Source of the DNA: WTFV01 sp965116825
GTDB taxonomy: Bacteria > Acidobacteriota > Vicinamibacteria > Vicinamibacterales > UBA8438
DNA: 64,000 bases
NCBI GenBank assembly: GCA_965116825.1
Contig: OZ220736.1
Coordinates: 4,464,001-4,528,000 of the forward strand
Direction of reading: 5' to 3'
Shown: positions 33,085 through 41,843 of the stretch, piece after piece
Position numbering within the stretch: position 1 is the stretch's first letter
How the letters are laid out: every line of letters starts with the position of its first letter
The notes under the pieces: model-generated
Databases searched by the model: none
Seen by the model: only the letters and a program-made list of their open reading frames with translations
What the model was told of the DNA's origin: nothing
Translations under genes and position numbers: made by a program

Positions 33085-34011
33085 ATGCAACGATTCGCGA
33101 CCGGCGGCGGCTCGATACTGTTCGCGCTGGTCGCGCTGGTCGCGCTGGCGCTGTCGGCGCCCGCGGCGGCGGAGGCGCAGGCCCTCGGGCGCTTGTACAT
33201 CGAGGCGCTGGACGGCGACGGGCGGGTGGTCCCCGGCCTGACCCCGTCGGACTTCCTCGTGCTGGAGGACGACACGCGGGTGAACATCGTCTCGGTCGAG
33301 CCGGTCGGACCGATGAAGGTGGCGCTGCTCATCGACAACAGCGATCGGATGTCGCAATTGGCTACGCTCTATCCGCTGCGGGACGCGACAGAGGCGTTTC
33401 TCGACACGCTCGGGACGGAGCACGAGGTTGCCCTGTTCACCGTCGCCCGCAACCTGCAGCGCCGGGTCGACTTCACGACGGACCGCGAGGCGCTGAAGGC
33501 GTCGGCCCAGGATATCTTCCTGGATTCGGGTGCGGGCACCCCGCTGCTCGACGGCATCCGGGAGACCTGGGAGCGGCACTACGACGGTGACGAGACCCTC
33601 CCGGTACTGGTGCTCATCCTGACCGACGGCCCCGAGAACAGCAGGAACTACAGCGACACGGCCTACGCGGCGTTCGTCGAGTCGCTCATCGCCGACGGCG
33701 TCATGGTGAACGTCCTGCAACTGTCGGGCGGCAGCCGGGGCGGCAGCCTCAACAGCAGCGTCATGCGCGGCTACGCCCGCAACATCGCCGGCAACACGGG
33801 CGGCGCGTACGAGACCTTCTCCGCCGTGACCGGCATGGCGGAGTGGATGCGCAGGTACGCGGCGCGCCTGAACGCCCACCACGCCGAAGTGTCGAAGCGC
33901 TACCGCGTGCTGTACGAGCCGCCGGACCCCCGCGGCGCGCAGATCTCCGCGGGCGCCCGCGAGGGCGTCAACATCCGTCTCTTCGTCGACCTCCGCCCGG
34001 CGGAGCAGTAG
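33085..34011 (+). CDS. VWFA-related acidobacterial domain protein
   Basis: 308 residues. The signal peptide ends near AEAQA. After a short N-terminal strand block (PSDFLVLEDD) a von Willebrand A domain spans about 75-270. The MIDAS-type first loop reads LLIDNSDRM, which departs from the usual DxSxS (D-N-S-D), and the second part is TDGPEN. The type is highly expanded in Acidobacteria, and its role is unknown; adhesion or protein assembly is assumed for VWA domains. It starts 47 nt after the cytochrome gene and may belong to the same transcript. It is convergent with the PQQ enzyme at a 5-nt gap. Confidence 0.82.
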   Translation: MQRFATGGGSILFALVALVALALSAPAAAEAQALGRLYIEALDGDGRVVPGLTPSDFLVLEDDTRVNIVSVEPVGPMKVALLIDNSDRMSQLATLYPLRDATEAFLDTLGTEHEVALFTVARNLQRRVDFTTDREALKASAQDIFLDSGAGTPLLDGIRETWERHYDGDETLPVLVLILTDGPENSRNYSDTAYAAFVESLIADGVMVNVLQLSGGSRGGSLNSSVMRGYARNIAGNTGGAYETFSAVTGMAEWMRRYAARLNAHHAEVSKRYRVLYEPPDPRGAQISAGAREGVNIRLFVDLRPAEQ

Positions 34012-34016
34012 GCGCG

Positions 34017-35789
34017 CTATTTCGGCAAGGCGAAGACGAACAGGTTGTTTCCCGTTCCCGGCTGCAGCTCGGTCGTCAGGCGCAGGTTGTCCCGCGTGCT
34101 GAGCGACGAGCCGGTGCTGATGGCGACGTACTGGGTGCCGTCCACCGCGAAGGTGATCGGGAAGCCGGTGACCTGCGAGCCGAGGTTGACCTCCCAGAGC
34201 ACCTCTCCCGTCTCGTGATCGAGGGCGCGGAAGCGGCCGTTGCTGTCGCCGCCGAAGACGAGTCCGCCGGCGGTGGCGACGAGCGACGTGGTGCCGGCCC
34301 GCTGCTCGTAGAGCCAGGTGGTCTCGCCGGTGGAGGCGTCGATGGCCCGCACGGTGCCTACCTGATCGGTGCCGGGGGCGTTCACGATGCGCTGCGAGAG
34401 GTTGTAGAGGCTGCCGTCGGCAATCGCCAGCATCCGCGCACAGGCGTTGCGCAGCGGGAAGTACATCATGTTGGTGATCGGGCTGTAGGCGCCCGACTCC
34501 CAGTCCTTGCCGCCCGTGACGAACGACGGGCAGATCAGCATCTCGTTGTTCTCGCGCGTGAAGATCAGCTCCGGGTTCTCGGTGACGGCGCCGGTCGCCC
34601 CGTCGATGTGGGTGATGACGTTCTGCGCCGTCGTCGGCGTCGCCCAGAGGAACTCGCCGGTGGCGCGGTCGAGCGTGTACACCACGCCGGTCTTGCCCGG
34701 GATGCCGGTCACGACCCGGTACACCTCGCCCTGGCGCAGCCTCGGGTTGATCCAGGAGACATGCTCGGGGTCGGGCGTCATCGCGGTGTCGACCAGCAGC
34801 CGCTCGTAGGGATGGTCGAGATCCCAATGGTCGTTCAGATGCTGGTAGAACCACTCGATCTCGCCGGTGTCGGCGTTCAGGGCGAGCGTGGAATTGTGGT
34901 AGAGGTGCGTGTTCTCGACGCCGCCGATCATGAACTTCGGGGCCGGTGAGGTGACCGACGTGCCGATGTAGACCAGGTTCAGCTCGGGGTCGTAGCTCGG
35001 GACCATCCACGCGCCGACGTGCTTGCGTTCCTCGAACGGCACGCCGCCCCAGGTCTCGTCGCCGAACTCGCCCGGGCCGGGGATGAGGCGGCGGCGCCAC
35101 AGCTCGTCGCCGGTCGCGGCGTCGTGCGCCACGATGACGCAGGCGTTCGGGCCGCCCCGCGGCGAGCAGCTCCGCCCGGAGATCACCTTGCCGTCGGCGA
35201 CGATGGGACCGGAGGTCTGGTTGGCCGGGTTGACGGTGTAGTCGAGCACCATCGTCTCCCACGCCACGTCGCCGGTCCGCGCGTCGATGGCGATCACCCA
35301 GTCGTCCGACGTGCTGTCGAAGAGGTAGTTGCCGTGGATGGCGATGTTGCGGTTGGTGTCGATCAGGCTGCCGATCATGTAGTCGGCCAGGTCGTCGGGC
35401 CGGTCGCGGCGGTGCTCCCAGATCAGGTCGCCGCTCACCGCGTCGATGGCCTGGATGATGTCGCGCGGGTTGGGCATGTAGAGGACCCCGTCGTAGACGA
35501 GCGGCGTTCCCTGCTGCAGGCCGGGGCCGAGCGGCCGCGTCCAGACCATCCGGAGGCCGGCGACGTTGCCGCGGTCGATCTGGTCGAGAGGGCTGAAGCC
35601 CCAGGTGTTCAGGGTGCGGCGCCACATCAGCCAGTCGTCCGGATCCGGGTCCTGGAGCATGGCGTCGGTCACCGGGACGAACTCGCGGTCGTCCTGCTCC
35701 GCCTGCAGCGGCGCCGCCAGGAGCGTGGCGGCCGCGACGAGGGCGAGGAGGAACGACACGGGCATCGAGAAACAGTGCAGGAGCTTCAT
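34017..35789 (-). CDS. Secreted PQQ-dependent dehydrogenase-like quinoprotein
   Basis: 590 residues with a signal peptide (cleavage near LQAEQ). An eight-bladed quinoprotein propeller is shown by repeated W-docking motifs (GDLIWEH, GDVAWET, GEIEWFY, GEFLWAT, GEVLWEV). The segment after the third blade (SCSPRGGPNAC) has two cysteines nine residues apart rather than the vicinal pair of methanol dehydrogenase. The catalytic aspartate is probably in NDHWDLDHPYE. No heme domain is present, so a separate cytochrome must accept electrons. The likely substrate is an alcohol or sugar. It lies 31 nt after the small gene upstream on the same strand. Confidence 0.85.
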   Translation of the reverse strand: MKLLHCFSMPVSFLLALVAAATLLAAPLQAEQDDREFVPVTDAMLQDPDPDDWLMWRRTLNTWGFSPLDQIDRGNVAGLRMVWTRPLGPGLQQGTPLVYDGVLYMPNPRDIIQAIDAVSGDLIWEHRRDRPDDLADYMIGSLIDTNRNIAIHGNYLFDSTSDDWVIAIDARTGDVAWETMVLDYTVNPANQTSGPIVADGKVISGRSCSPRGGPNACVIVAHDAATGDELWRRRLIPGPGEFGDETWGGVPFEERKHVGAWMVPSYDPELNLVYIGTSVTSPAPKFMIGGVENTHLYHNSTLALNADTGEIEWFYQHLNDHWDLDHPYERLLVDTAMTPDPEHVSWINPRLRQGEVYRVVTGIPGKTGVVYTLDRATGEFLWATPTTAQNVITHIDGATGAVTENPELIFTRENNEMLICPSFVTGGKDWESGAYSPITNMMYFPLRNACARMLAIADGSLYNLSQRIVNAPGTDQVGTVRAIDASTGETTWLYEQRAGTTSLVATAGGLVFGGDSNGRFRALDHETGEVLWEVNLGSQVTGFPITFAVDGTQYVAISTGSSLSTRDNLRLTTELQPGTGNNLFVFALPK

Positions 35790-35820
35790 GGGTGCAGCTT
35801 AGCGGGGACGCGAATCGCGT

Positions 35821-36261
35821 TCAAGGAGTCGACCGGCGGCCGGCGGTCGCGGCGGCGAAGTTGAAGTAGTCGCTCTTGTGCGGATAGTCGTCGCCCACGA
35901 CCCCGCCCTCGCGACCCTGCGCCGACGGCACGACCCAGTCGCAGCCCGGCGTGTTCTCCGGCCCCGCGAGCCAGCAGTCGACGAGCTCCTGGTAGTCGTC
36001 GGCCATGCTGCCGGGATTGTGCGGCGGCATGAAGCTGTTGAAGTCCGGGTCGTCGGGTCCGGGCATCTGACCCACCATGCGGTGCCCGTCGAACGAGACC
36101 CATGGCCTCTGGTCCTGGATCCCGGAGTTCGCGGGATGATCCTCGGGCAACGATCTCCGGCCGTCGGCGGCTTCGAAGAAGCAGGTCGCGCCCGACTGGC
36201 GGTTGTAGCCGATGAGCTGCACCGAGCCCCATCCGCGCTGTTCGAGGTTCTCCGAGCCCAC
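35821..36261 (-). CDS. Small protein of unknown function, possibly 5'-truncated
   Basis: 146 residues if it starts at GTG 36261, where no ribosome site is seen. The open frame continues upstream, but that part reads as antisense of the next gene. The segment from ENLEQRGWGSVQLIGYNRQ to DYQELVDCWLAG has normal protein character (three cysteines, W-rich). There is no signal peptide, although the neighbours are exported, suggesting the natural N-terminus was lost. It precedes the PQQ enzyme by 31 nt and could be its partner. No family was recognised. Confidence 0.45.
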   Translation of the reverse strand: MGSENLEQRGWGSVQLIGYNRQSGATCFFEAADGRRSLPEDHPANSGIQDQRPWVSFDGHRMVGQMPGPDDPDFNSFMPPHNPGSMADDYQELVDCWLAGPENTPGCDWVVPSAQGREGGVVGDDYPHKSDYFNFAAATAGRRSTP

Positions 36262-36276
36262 CGAGCGGGTTAGAAT
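36248..36276 (+). promoter_or_regulatory. Candidate promoter of the Tat HisC-like gene
   Basis: TTCTCC (36248-36253), 17-bp spacer, TAGAAT (36271-36276). The -10 box is good and the -35 poor. Transcription would start about 110 nt before the ATG at 36395. It overlaps the opposite gene's 5' end. Confidence 0.35.
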
Positions 36277-36394
36277 GCCGGCATCGTGCTGGACCGACAC
36301 GACCGGGACGGGGCGCCTTGCGCGGGTGCAGAGGCGCTCACCGCCTGCCGGCGGCCGAAGAACCAGACGCCATCGCTTCCCAGGGAGGAATCGA

Positions 36395-37543
36395 ATGAAG
36401 ACGACACGCCGCGGATTCGTTGGAACCATCGCGCTGGGTACCGCGGCCGGTGCCCTGACCGGCACATCACCGTTCGGCAAGCGGGTCGGCGCCCAGACTC
36501 GGGAGGCCGCGAAGTCCGGCATCCATGATGGCGGCGTCATCCAGCTCAACCAGAACGAGAGTGCCCGCGGCCCCGGCCCGAAGACCATCCAGGCCATTCA
36601 GGCTCACACCAACAAGCGCATGGGCCGCGGCTATTCGCCGGATCACGTCAACGAGCTGAGAGGGGTCATCGCCGACTATTACGAAGTCGGTACCGAGAAC
36701 GTGCAGCTCGCCACCGGCTCGACCCCCTTGCTGCAGGGCTCGGTGCGGGCATTCTGCTCGGCGGCCAAGGGCTTCGTGACCCCCATGCCCACCTACTCGA
36801 CCAGCCTGAGCACCGCCCGGCAGATCGGGGCCAGGACGACCGAGGTCGATCTGGACAGCTCGCTCGCCATCGATCTCGAGACGCTGGCCGAGGCGTCTCG
36901 CGGCGCAGGCCTGGTCTATCTCTGCAATCCGAACAACCCCACCGGCACCGTGCACGGTCCCGGCGCCGTCGAGCGCTTCGTGCGCCGCGTGCTGCGTGAA
37001 TCGCCGGACACCATGATTCACGTCGACGAGGCCTATATCAACTACGCACGGCCCGGCAGCATCGAGACCGCGGTGCCTCTGGCGCTGGAGGACGAACGCG
37101 TGTTCGTCACCCGTTCCTTCTCGAAGGCGCATGGCATTGCGGGCCTGCGCGTCGGATACGGCCTCGGCCAGGAGCAGACCCTGGCGAAGATCCGCGGCGC
37201 CTGGGGCATGGGCGACGTCAACATGCTGGGCGCGATAGCCGCGATCACCGCGTTCGAGGACACCGAACACATCGACCGGGAAGTGCGGGAGAACGCCGAG
37301 ATTCGCGACGGCGTCATCGTCGCCTTCCGCGACATGGGCTACGACGTGCCCGACTCCAACACCAACCACATCTTCGTCCACATCGGACGCCCCGCGCGGG
37401 AGTTCCGCGAGGCGTGCCTGGAGCGCAAGGTGCTGGTAGGCCGGGATTTTCCACCGCTGCACACCACGCATTGCCGAATCTCGATCGGCAGTCGAGAGGA
37501 GATGGCGGCGGCAATGGAGGTGTTCAGGAAGGTCCTGGCGTGA
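36395..37543 (+). CDS. Tat-exported HisC-like aminotransferase
   Basis: 382 residues. ATG 36395 follows AGGGAGGAA. The twin-arginine signal is TTRRGFVGTIALG (residues 3-15), with a hydrophobic stretch to about residue 35. The fold-type I PLP domain resembles histidinol-phosphate aminotransferase: LNQNESARGPGP, the CNPNNPTGT motif, HVDEAYINY and the cofactor lysine K244 in SFSKAHGIAG. True HisC is cytoplasmic, so this exported copy must act on a periplasmic amino or keto acid. It is followed after 50 nt by another Tat-exported PLP enzyme. Confidence 0.87.
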   Translation: MKTTRRGFVGTIALGTAAGALTGTSPFGKRVGAQTREAAKSGIHDGGVIQLNQNESARGPGPKTIQAIQAHTNKRMGRGYSPDHVNELRGVIADYYEVGTENVQLATGSTPLLQGSVRAFCSAAKGFVTPMPTYSTSLSTARQIGARTTEVDLDSSLAIDLETLAEASRGAGLVYLCNPNNPTGTVHGPGAVERFVRRVLRESPDTMIHVDEAYINYARPGSIETAVPLALEDERVFVTRSFSKAHGIAGLRVGYGLGQEQTLAKIRGAWGMGDVNMLGAIAAITAFEDTEHIDREVRENAEIRDGVIVAFRDMGYDVPDSNTNHIFVHIGRPAREFREACLERKVLVGRDFPPLHTTHCRISIGSREEMAAAMEVFRKVLA

Positions 37544-37593
37544 GAAGGACGACGGCGTCGCAACTCCATATTGACGTGATGGAAGGGGCAACG

Positions 37594-38949
37594 ATGTCAA
37601 GCATTGGCCGGCTCGATCGAAGAACCTTCATGAGAAACGCCGGCGCGACCGCCGTCGCCGGCGCCGCCGGCGGTTTGGTCGGCGGCACGGGCTCGGCGGC
37701 GGCGCAGAGCTCGACCAGCATCCCACGCTTGCCGAACGGCGCGTATGACTTCGATACGCCCTACAATCGTGTCGGTACCGACTGTTCCCGGTGGGACTCT
37801 CCGGCCCTCCGGTACCCGGAGGGTGTGTTCAAGTACGGCATGGGTGTGGCGTCGATGGACTTCGAGTGTGCGCCGTGCATCACCGAGGCGCTGCAGGAGA
37901 GAATCCGGCATCACAACTGGGGCTACCTGAGCACCACACAACCCCTTCGAGAGGGCATCTTGAAGTGGAACGGCGAACGCCACGGTGTGGATCTGGACCC
38001 CGACTCCATCGTCATCTCCGACGGCGTCTATCCGGGCATCATCGCGGCGCTGCGATCGTTCGTGCCGATCGGGAACAAGGTGCTCCTGACCACGCCGGCG
38101 TATTCGGGGTTTTACTCGATGGCCCGCGCCGCCCGGGTGGATACCGTCGACAGCCCGATGCTCTACCGGAACGGGCGTTACGAGATCGACTGGGACGACC
38201 TGGAATCGAAGATGACGGCGGACGTGCGCGCGGTGATCGTCTGCAACCCGCAGAATCCGACCGGCAACGTGTGGACCGAGGAAGAGCTGCTCCGCCTCGG
38301 CCGGCTGGCCCTCGAGCACAAGGTCGTCGTGCTGGCGGACGAGATCCACTCGGACGTCATCCGTGTCGGGCACAGATACACGCCGTTTGCGAGCCTGCCC
38401 GATGAAGCCGTGGTGAACAACAGCTTGTCCTTCAACGCCGTCAGCAAGACCTTCAACCTGGCCGCGATGAAGAACGCCTACTACTATTCCAAGAGCCGCA
38501 CCCTGCTGGCGCGCGTGAACCAATACCACCGCGCGGAGCTCAGCACGCTCGGCGTGGTGGCCAACACCGCGGCGTATTCGGACGGGGCCGAGTGGTTCGA
38601 CCAGGCCAACGCGTACATCGACGACAACCACACGTTCGTCGAGAACTACGTCGAGCAGCACATGCCCGACGTGGGCTATACGCGCAACGAGGGCACGTTC
38701 ATGACCTTCCTGGACTTCAGCCGGGTCATGAAGCGCATCGGCGCCGAGGAGATGGCCGCGAAGCAGGGAGACGACACCGCCGAGGAGTACTTCCAGGACT
38801 GGCTGACCCACCAGTCGGGTGTCTATCTGAATCCCGGTTCCAGCTACGGCGGCGGGGGAGAAGGCCGCATGCGAATGAACGTGGCATCGTCTCGCCGAGT
38901 ACTGCGGGAGGCGTGCGAGGCGATGGCCGCGGCTGTTCGCAGCGTCTAG
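37594..38949 (+). CDS. Tat-exported PLP-dependent aminotransferase/C-S lyase-like enzyme (paralog)
   Basis: 451 residues. A GGAAGGGG element precedes ATG 37594. The twin-arginine signal is LDRRTFMRNAGAT. It is a close relative of the enzyme at 25761-27116 with the same length, a matching YDFDTPYNRVGTD opening, the NPQNPTGNVW and ADEIHSDV blocks, the cofactor lysine K285 in AVSKTFNL, and a YLNPGSSYGGGG ending. Cys residues near the active site differ. It lies 50 nt after the HisC-like gene, so the two form an operon. The substrate is unknown; cysteine-S-conjugate lyase or transamination are both possible. Confidence 0.86.
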   Translation: MSSIGRLDRRTFMRNAGATAVAGAAGGLVGGTGSAAAQSSTSIPRLPNGAYDFDTPYNRVGTDCSRWDSPALRYPEGVFKYGMGVASMDFECAPCITEALQERIRHHNWGYLSTTQPLREGILKWNGERHGVDLDPDSIVISDGVYPGIIAALRSFVPIGNKVLLTTPAYSGFYSMARAARVDTVDSPMLYRNGRYEIDWDDLESKMTADVRAVIVCNPQNPTGNVWTEEELLRLGRLALEHKVVVLADEIHSDVIRVGHRYTPFASLPDEAVVNNSLSFNAVSKTFNLAAMKNAYYYSKSRTLLARVNQYHRAELSTLGVVANTAAYSDGAEWFDQANAYIDDNHTFVENYVEQHMPDVGYTRNEGTFMTFLDFSRVMKRIGAEEMAAKQGDDTAEEYFQDWLTHQSGVYLNPGSSYGGGGEGRMRMNVASSRRVLREACEAMAAAVRSV

Positions 38950-39043
38950 ACCTTCGCGGCGTCGACTACCGGGCCATCGTCCGGCGGGCGCCGCTGGTGG
39001 TCGGCACGCGCTCGCGGGCATCGACGCCGCGCATATCCACAGG

Positions 39044-39070
39044 TTGCAGCCCCGGCCCGCGACCTATAAT
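39044..39070 (+). promoter_or_regulatory. Candidate promoter of cytochrome-PQQ fusion gene
   Basis: A perfect TATAAT (39065-39070) with TTGCAG (39044-39049) upstream at a short 15-bp spacing. The -10 is convincing and the -35 weak. The start codon is 50 nt downstream, with a GGGAG ribosome site. Confidence 0.5.
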
Positions 39071-39119
39071 CGCGGACCATGGGGCGGCCCGGCGAGGTTG
39101 CCCGAAGGGAGACGCGCCG

Positions 39120-41342
39120 ATGCCGAGACGGACACCCGCGGGACATGGCGGCGGATGCGGCGACGGTCGGGCGTCGCGGAGGACACGACCACGCGCCGGC
39201 GTCGCGAGCCTGGCCGCCGTCGGACTGGCCCTCGGCATCGCCGCACCGGCGGGGGCCCAGCCCGCGGCGGGCGGCGCGTTCCTCGACGCGCAGGCCGCCG
39301 GCGGACGGACGGCCTACGGCCGCTCCTGCGCCTCCTGCCACGGAACGACGCTGCGGGGCGCGGTGCACGGGCCGGATCTGACCGGTCCGGGCTTTCTGCG
39401 CAACTGGGGATCGCAGACCGCGGCGGCGCTGTACGAATACGTGCGGTCCGAGATGCCGCCGGGGCTCGGTGGATCGCTCCCGAGCGAGACCTACCTGAGC
39501 ATCGTCGCCTACCTGCTGCAGGTGAACGGCCATGCGGCGGGACCGCAGGCGCTCACCGCGGAGGCGGTGGCCATCGTCGGCGATCCCGGCGTCGCGCCGG
39601 CAAGGGGCGCCCCCGCCACGGCGGATGCGTCCGACGCGGCGGCGGCGGACGAGCCCCGCGACGTGGACGCCGTGCCGGCCCGCCGCGCGTTCGTCAACCG
39701 CGAGGTCTCCGGCTTGACCCCGGTCACCGACGAGCTGCTGCGGAATCCACCCGCGGCGGACTGGCTGACCTGGCGGCGCACCCGCGACAATCAGGGCTAC
39801 ACGCCGCTGGACCGGATCGGGCCCGACAACGTGGCCGGCCTGCGCCTGGCCTGGGCGCTGGCGATGCCCGAGGGCACCAACCAGACCGCGCCGCTCGTCC
39901 ACGACGGCGTCATGTTCCTGGCGAGCCCCGGCAACGTCGTCCAGGCCCTCGACGCGGCCACCGGCGAGCTGCTCTGGCAGCACCGGCACCAGGTTCCCGA
40001 GGACGCGGAGAGCAGGCGCGCTACCCGCAGCATCGCCCTCTACCGGGACAAGGTCTACCTGGCCACCTACGACGCGGCAATCGTCGCCCTCGACGCGCGG
40101 ACGGGCGAGCCGGTCTGGCAGACCACGCGGGCCGACTACCGGAAGGGCTTCGCCCAGACGGGCGGGCCGAGCATCGCGAACGGGGTCGTCGTCAGCGGCA
40201 TCAACGGCTGCGAGCGCTTCGAGGACGAAGGCTGCTTCATCACCGGCCACGACCCGGACACCGGCGAGGAGCTCTGGCGCACCTCGACCATCGCCCAGCC
40301 GGGCGACGTCAACAGCGGGACCTGGGGCGACATCCCGCCGCACCTGCGCGGCGGCGGCGACACCTGGATTCCGGGCGCCTACGATGCGGACCTCGACCTG
40401 TTCTTCATCGGCACCGCGCAGGCGAAGCCGTGGGTGGCGGCGAGCCGCGGGATGTCGACCTACAACGACGCCCTCTACACGAACTCGACGCTTGCCCTGA
40501 ACCCGCGCACGGGGCGGGTCGCCTGGTACTTCCAGCACGTGCCGGGCGAGACGCTCGACCTGGACATCGTCTTCGAGCGGGTGCTGGTCGACGTCGACGA
40601 TCACAAGTGGCTGTTCACGGCCGGCAAGGACGCCATCCTCTGGAAGCTCGACCGGCGCACGGGGGCCTTCGTCGACCTGGCCGAGATGCTGCACCAGGAC
40701 ATCTTCGAGTCGATCGACCGCGAGACGGGGCGCGTGCGTTACCGGCAGGACATTCGCGACGCCGGCGTCGACGACGCGGTGGATGCCTGCCCCAGCCTGT
40801 ACGGCGGCCACAATTGGCAGGCGTCGGGCTACAGCCCCGAGGCGCAGGTGATCATCTATCCGCTGCACCAGGCGTGCATGACGCTGACCGGCCGCCACGT
40901 CGAGCTGGTGGAGGGGGGCGGCGGTCTCGGGGTCTCGGCCATCGAGCTGCACGAGATGCCGGGCACGAACGGCATGCTCGGGCGCCTGGCCGCGTACGAC
41001 GTGCAGACGATGGAGGAGGTCTGGAGCCGCGAGCAGCGCGCCATCTTCCTGACGTCGGTCCTGACGACGGCCACCGGGCTGGCCTTCGTCGGCGACGTCG
41101 ACCGCTACTTCCGCGCGCTCGACGTCCGCACCGGCGAGGTCCTCTGGGAGACGCGCCTCGGCCAGTCCGGTCACGGGTTCCCGATCTCGTACGCCGCGGG
41201 CGGCAGGCAGTACGTCGCCGTCCCGACCGGCGTCGGCATCTTCCGCGGCCTGAGCGGCGTGCTCAGCCCGGACATCTACCAGCCCCCGTCCGGGAACGGG
41301 CTCTACGTCTTCGCCCTTCCGGACCGGGAGTCGACGCCGTAA
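39120..41342 (+). CDS. Secreted quinoprotein with N-terminal cytochrome c domain
   Basis: 740 residues. An Arg-rich start leads into a hydrophobic signal (ASLAAVGLALGIAAPAGAQ). The class I heme domain comes first (C70, C73, H74 in SCASCHGTT; Met ligand near EMPPGLG), then an Ala-rich linker and a PQQ-type propeller from about residue 195 (TDELLRNPPAADWLTWRRT) with W-docking repeats (GELLWQH, GEPVWQT, GEELWRT, GEVLWET). In type II quinohemoprotein alcohol dehydrogenases the heme domain is C-terminal, so the order is reversed. The substrate is unknown. It has its own TATAAT promoter. Confidence 0.85.
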   Translation: MPRRTPAGHGGGCGDGRASRRTRPRAGVASLAAVGLALGIAAPAGAQPAAGGAFLDAQAAGGRTAYGRSCASCHGTTLRGAVHGPDLTGPGFLRNWGSQTAAALYEYVRSEMPPGLGGSLPSETYLSIVAYLLQVNGHAAGPQALTAEAVAIVGDPGVAPARGAPATADASDAAAADEPRDVDAVPARRAFVNREVSGLTPVTDELLRNPPAADWLTWRRTRDNQGYTPLDRIGPDNVAGLRLAWALAMPEGTNQTAPLVHDGVMFLASPGNVVQALDAATGELLWQHRHQVPEDAESRRATRSIALYRDKVYLATYDAAIVALDARTGEPVWQTTRADYRKGFAQTGGPSIANGVVVSGINGCERFEDEGCFITGHDPDTGEELWRTSTIAQPGDVNSGTWGDIPPHLRGGGDTWIPGAYDADLDLFFIGTAQAKPWVAASRGMSTYNDALYTNSTLALNPRTGRVAWYFQHVPGETLDLDIVFERVLVDVDDHKWLFTAGKDAILWKLDRRTGAFVDLAEMLHQDIFESIDRETGRVRYRQDIRDAGVDDAVDACPSLYGGHNWQASGYSPEAQVIIYPLHQACMTLTGRHVELVEGGGGLGVSAIELHEMPGTNGMLGRLAAYDVQTMEEVWSREQRAIFLTSVLTTATGLAFVGDVDRYFRALDVRTGEVLWETRLGQSGHGFPISYAAGGRQYVAVPTGVGIFRGLSGVLSPDIYQPPSGNGLYVFALPDRESTP

Positions 41343-41372
41343 CGATACCCGCAAGTTGCGGGGGCTCATCGC

Positions 41373-41560
41373 TGGGACCTGCCACCCGGCGTGCCGGAGC
41401 CGCGGTTGCCGGTTGACGCCCCGATAACACCCGAGCGCGTGGAACTCGGGCGCTATTTGTTCTACGACACGCGGCTGTCGGGGAACGGGACGCAGTCCTG
41501 CGCCGCGTGCTCGTGCCGATGTTCGGCACCGGGTCCGTCGACCTGCGTCCAACGCGATCG
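41373..41560 (+). pseudogene. Di-heme cytochrome c peroxidase (MauG/CcpA-type) remnant
   Basis: The frame from 41373 reads WDLPPGVPEP, then PERVELGRYLFYDTRLSG and NGTQSCAAC, the typical opening and first heme site of the bacterial di-heme peroxidase family, but the heme histidine is lost. Directly after, another frame gives VLVPMFGTGSV, a block that belongs far downstream in such enzymes. The middle (some 200 bp or more) was deleted and the end is decayed. No start codon or signal peptide remains. The rest of the 500-bp gap up to uvrA shows only the uvrA promoter. Confidence 0.6.
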
Positions 41561-41724
41561 TCCGTGCGTGGAGATTCCTGTACTTCTTCCACCATCGCCG
41601 CTCGCTGGTCAATCAGGCCGAGCTGAGCGCATCGCCAGCGCGATCACCTGCCCGATTAGCCGCAGGCGATGTGGAAGGCGCCGAGAATCGTCACATGTCG
41701 TTCCATGGGGCTCTCCGCGCGTCG

Positions 41725-41754
41725 TTGCCAGAGCCGCGAGCCGGCCCTTAGAAT
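41725..41754 (+). promoter_or_regulatory. uvrA promoter
   Basis: TTGCCA (41725-41730), 18-bp spacer, TAGAAT (41749-41754); both hexamers match the sigma-70 consensus at 5 of 6 positions. The transcript would start near 41761. No clear LexA-type palindrome was seen beside it. Confidence 0.65.
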
Positions 41755-41843
41755 AGCCTGTTACCGGCGGGGCGCAAGGGGTCGCCGTGGCGGTAAGCCG
41801 TGGTGCGCCCCGGACGCGGCGCGCTGGACGCGCCCGTACCGCC

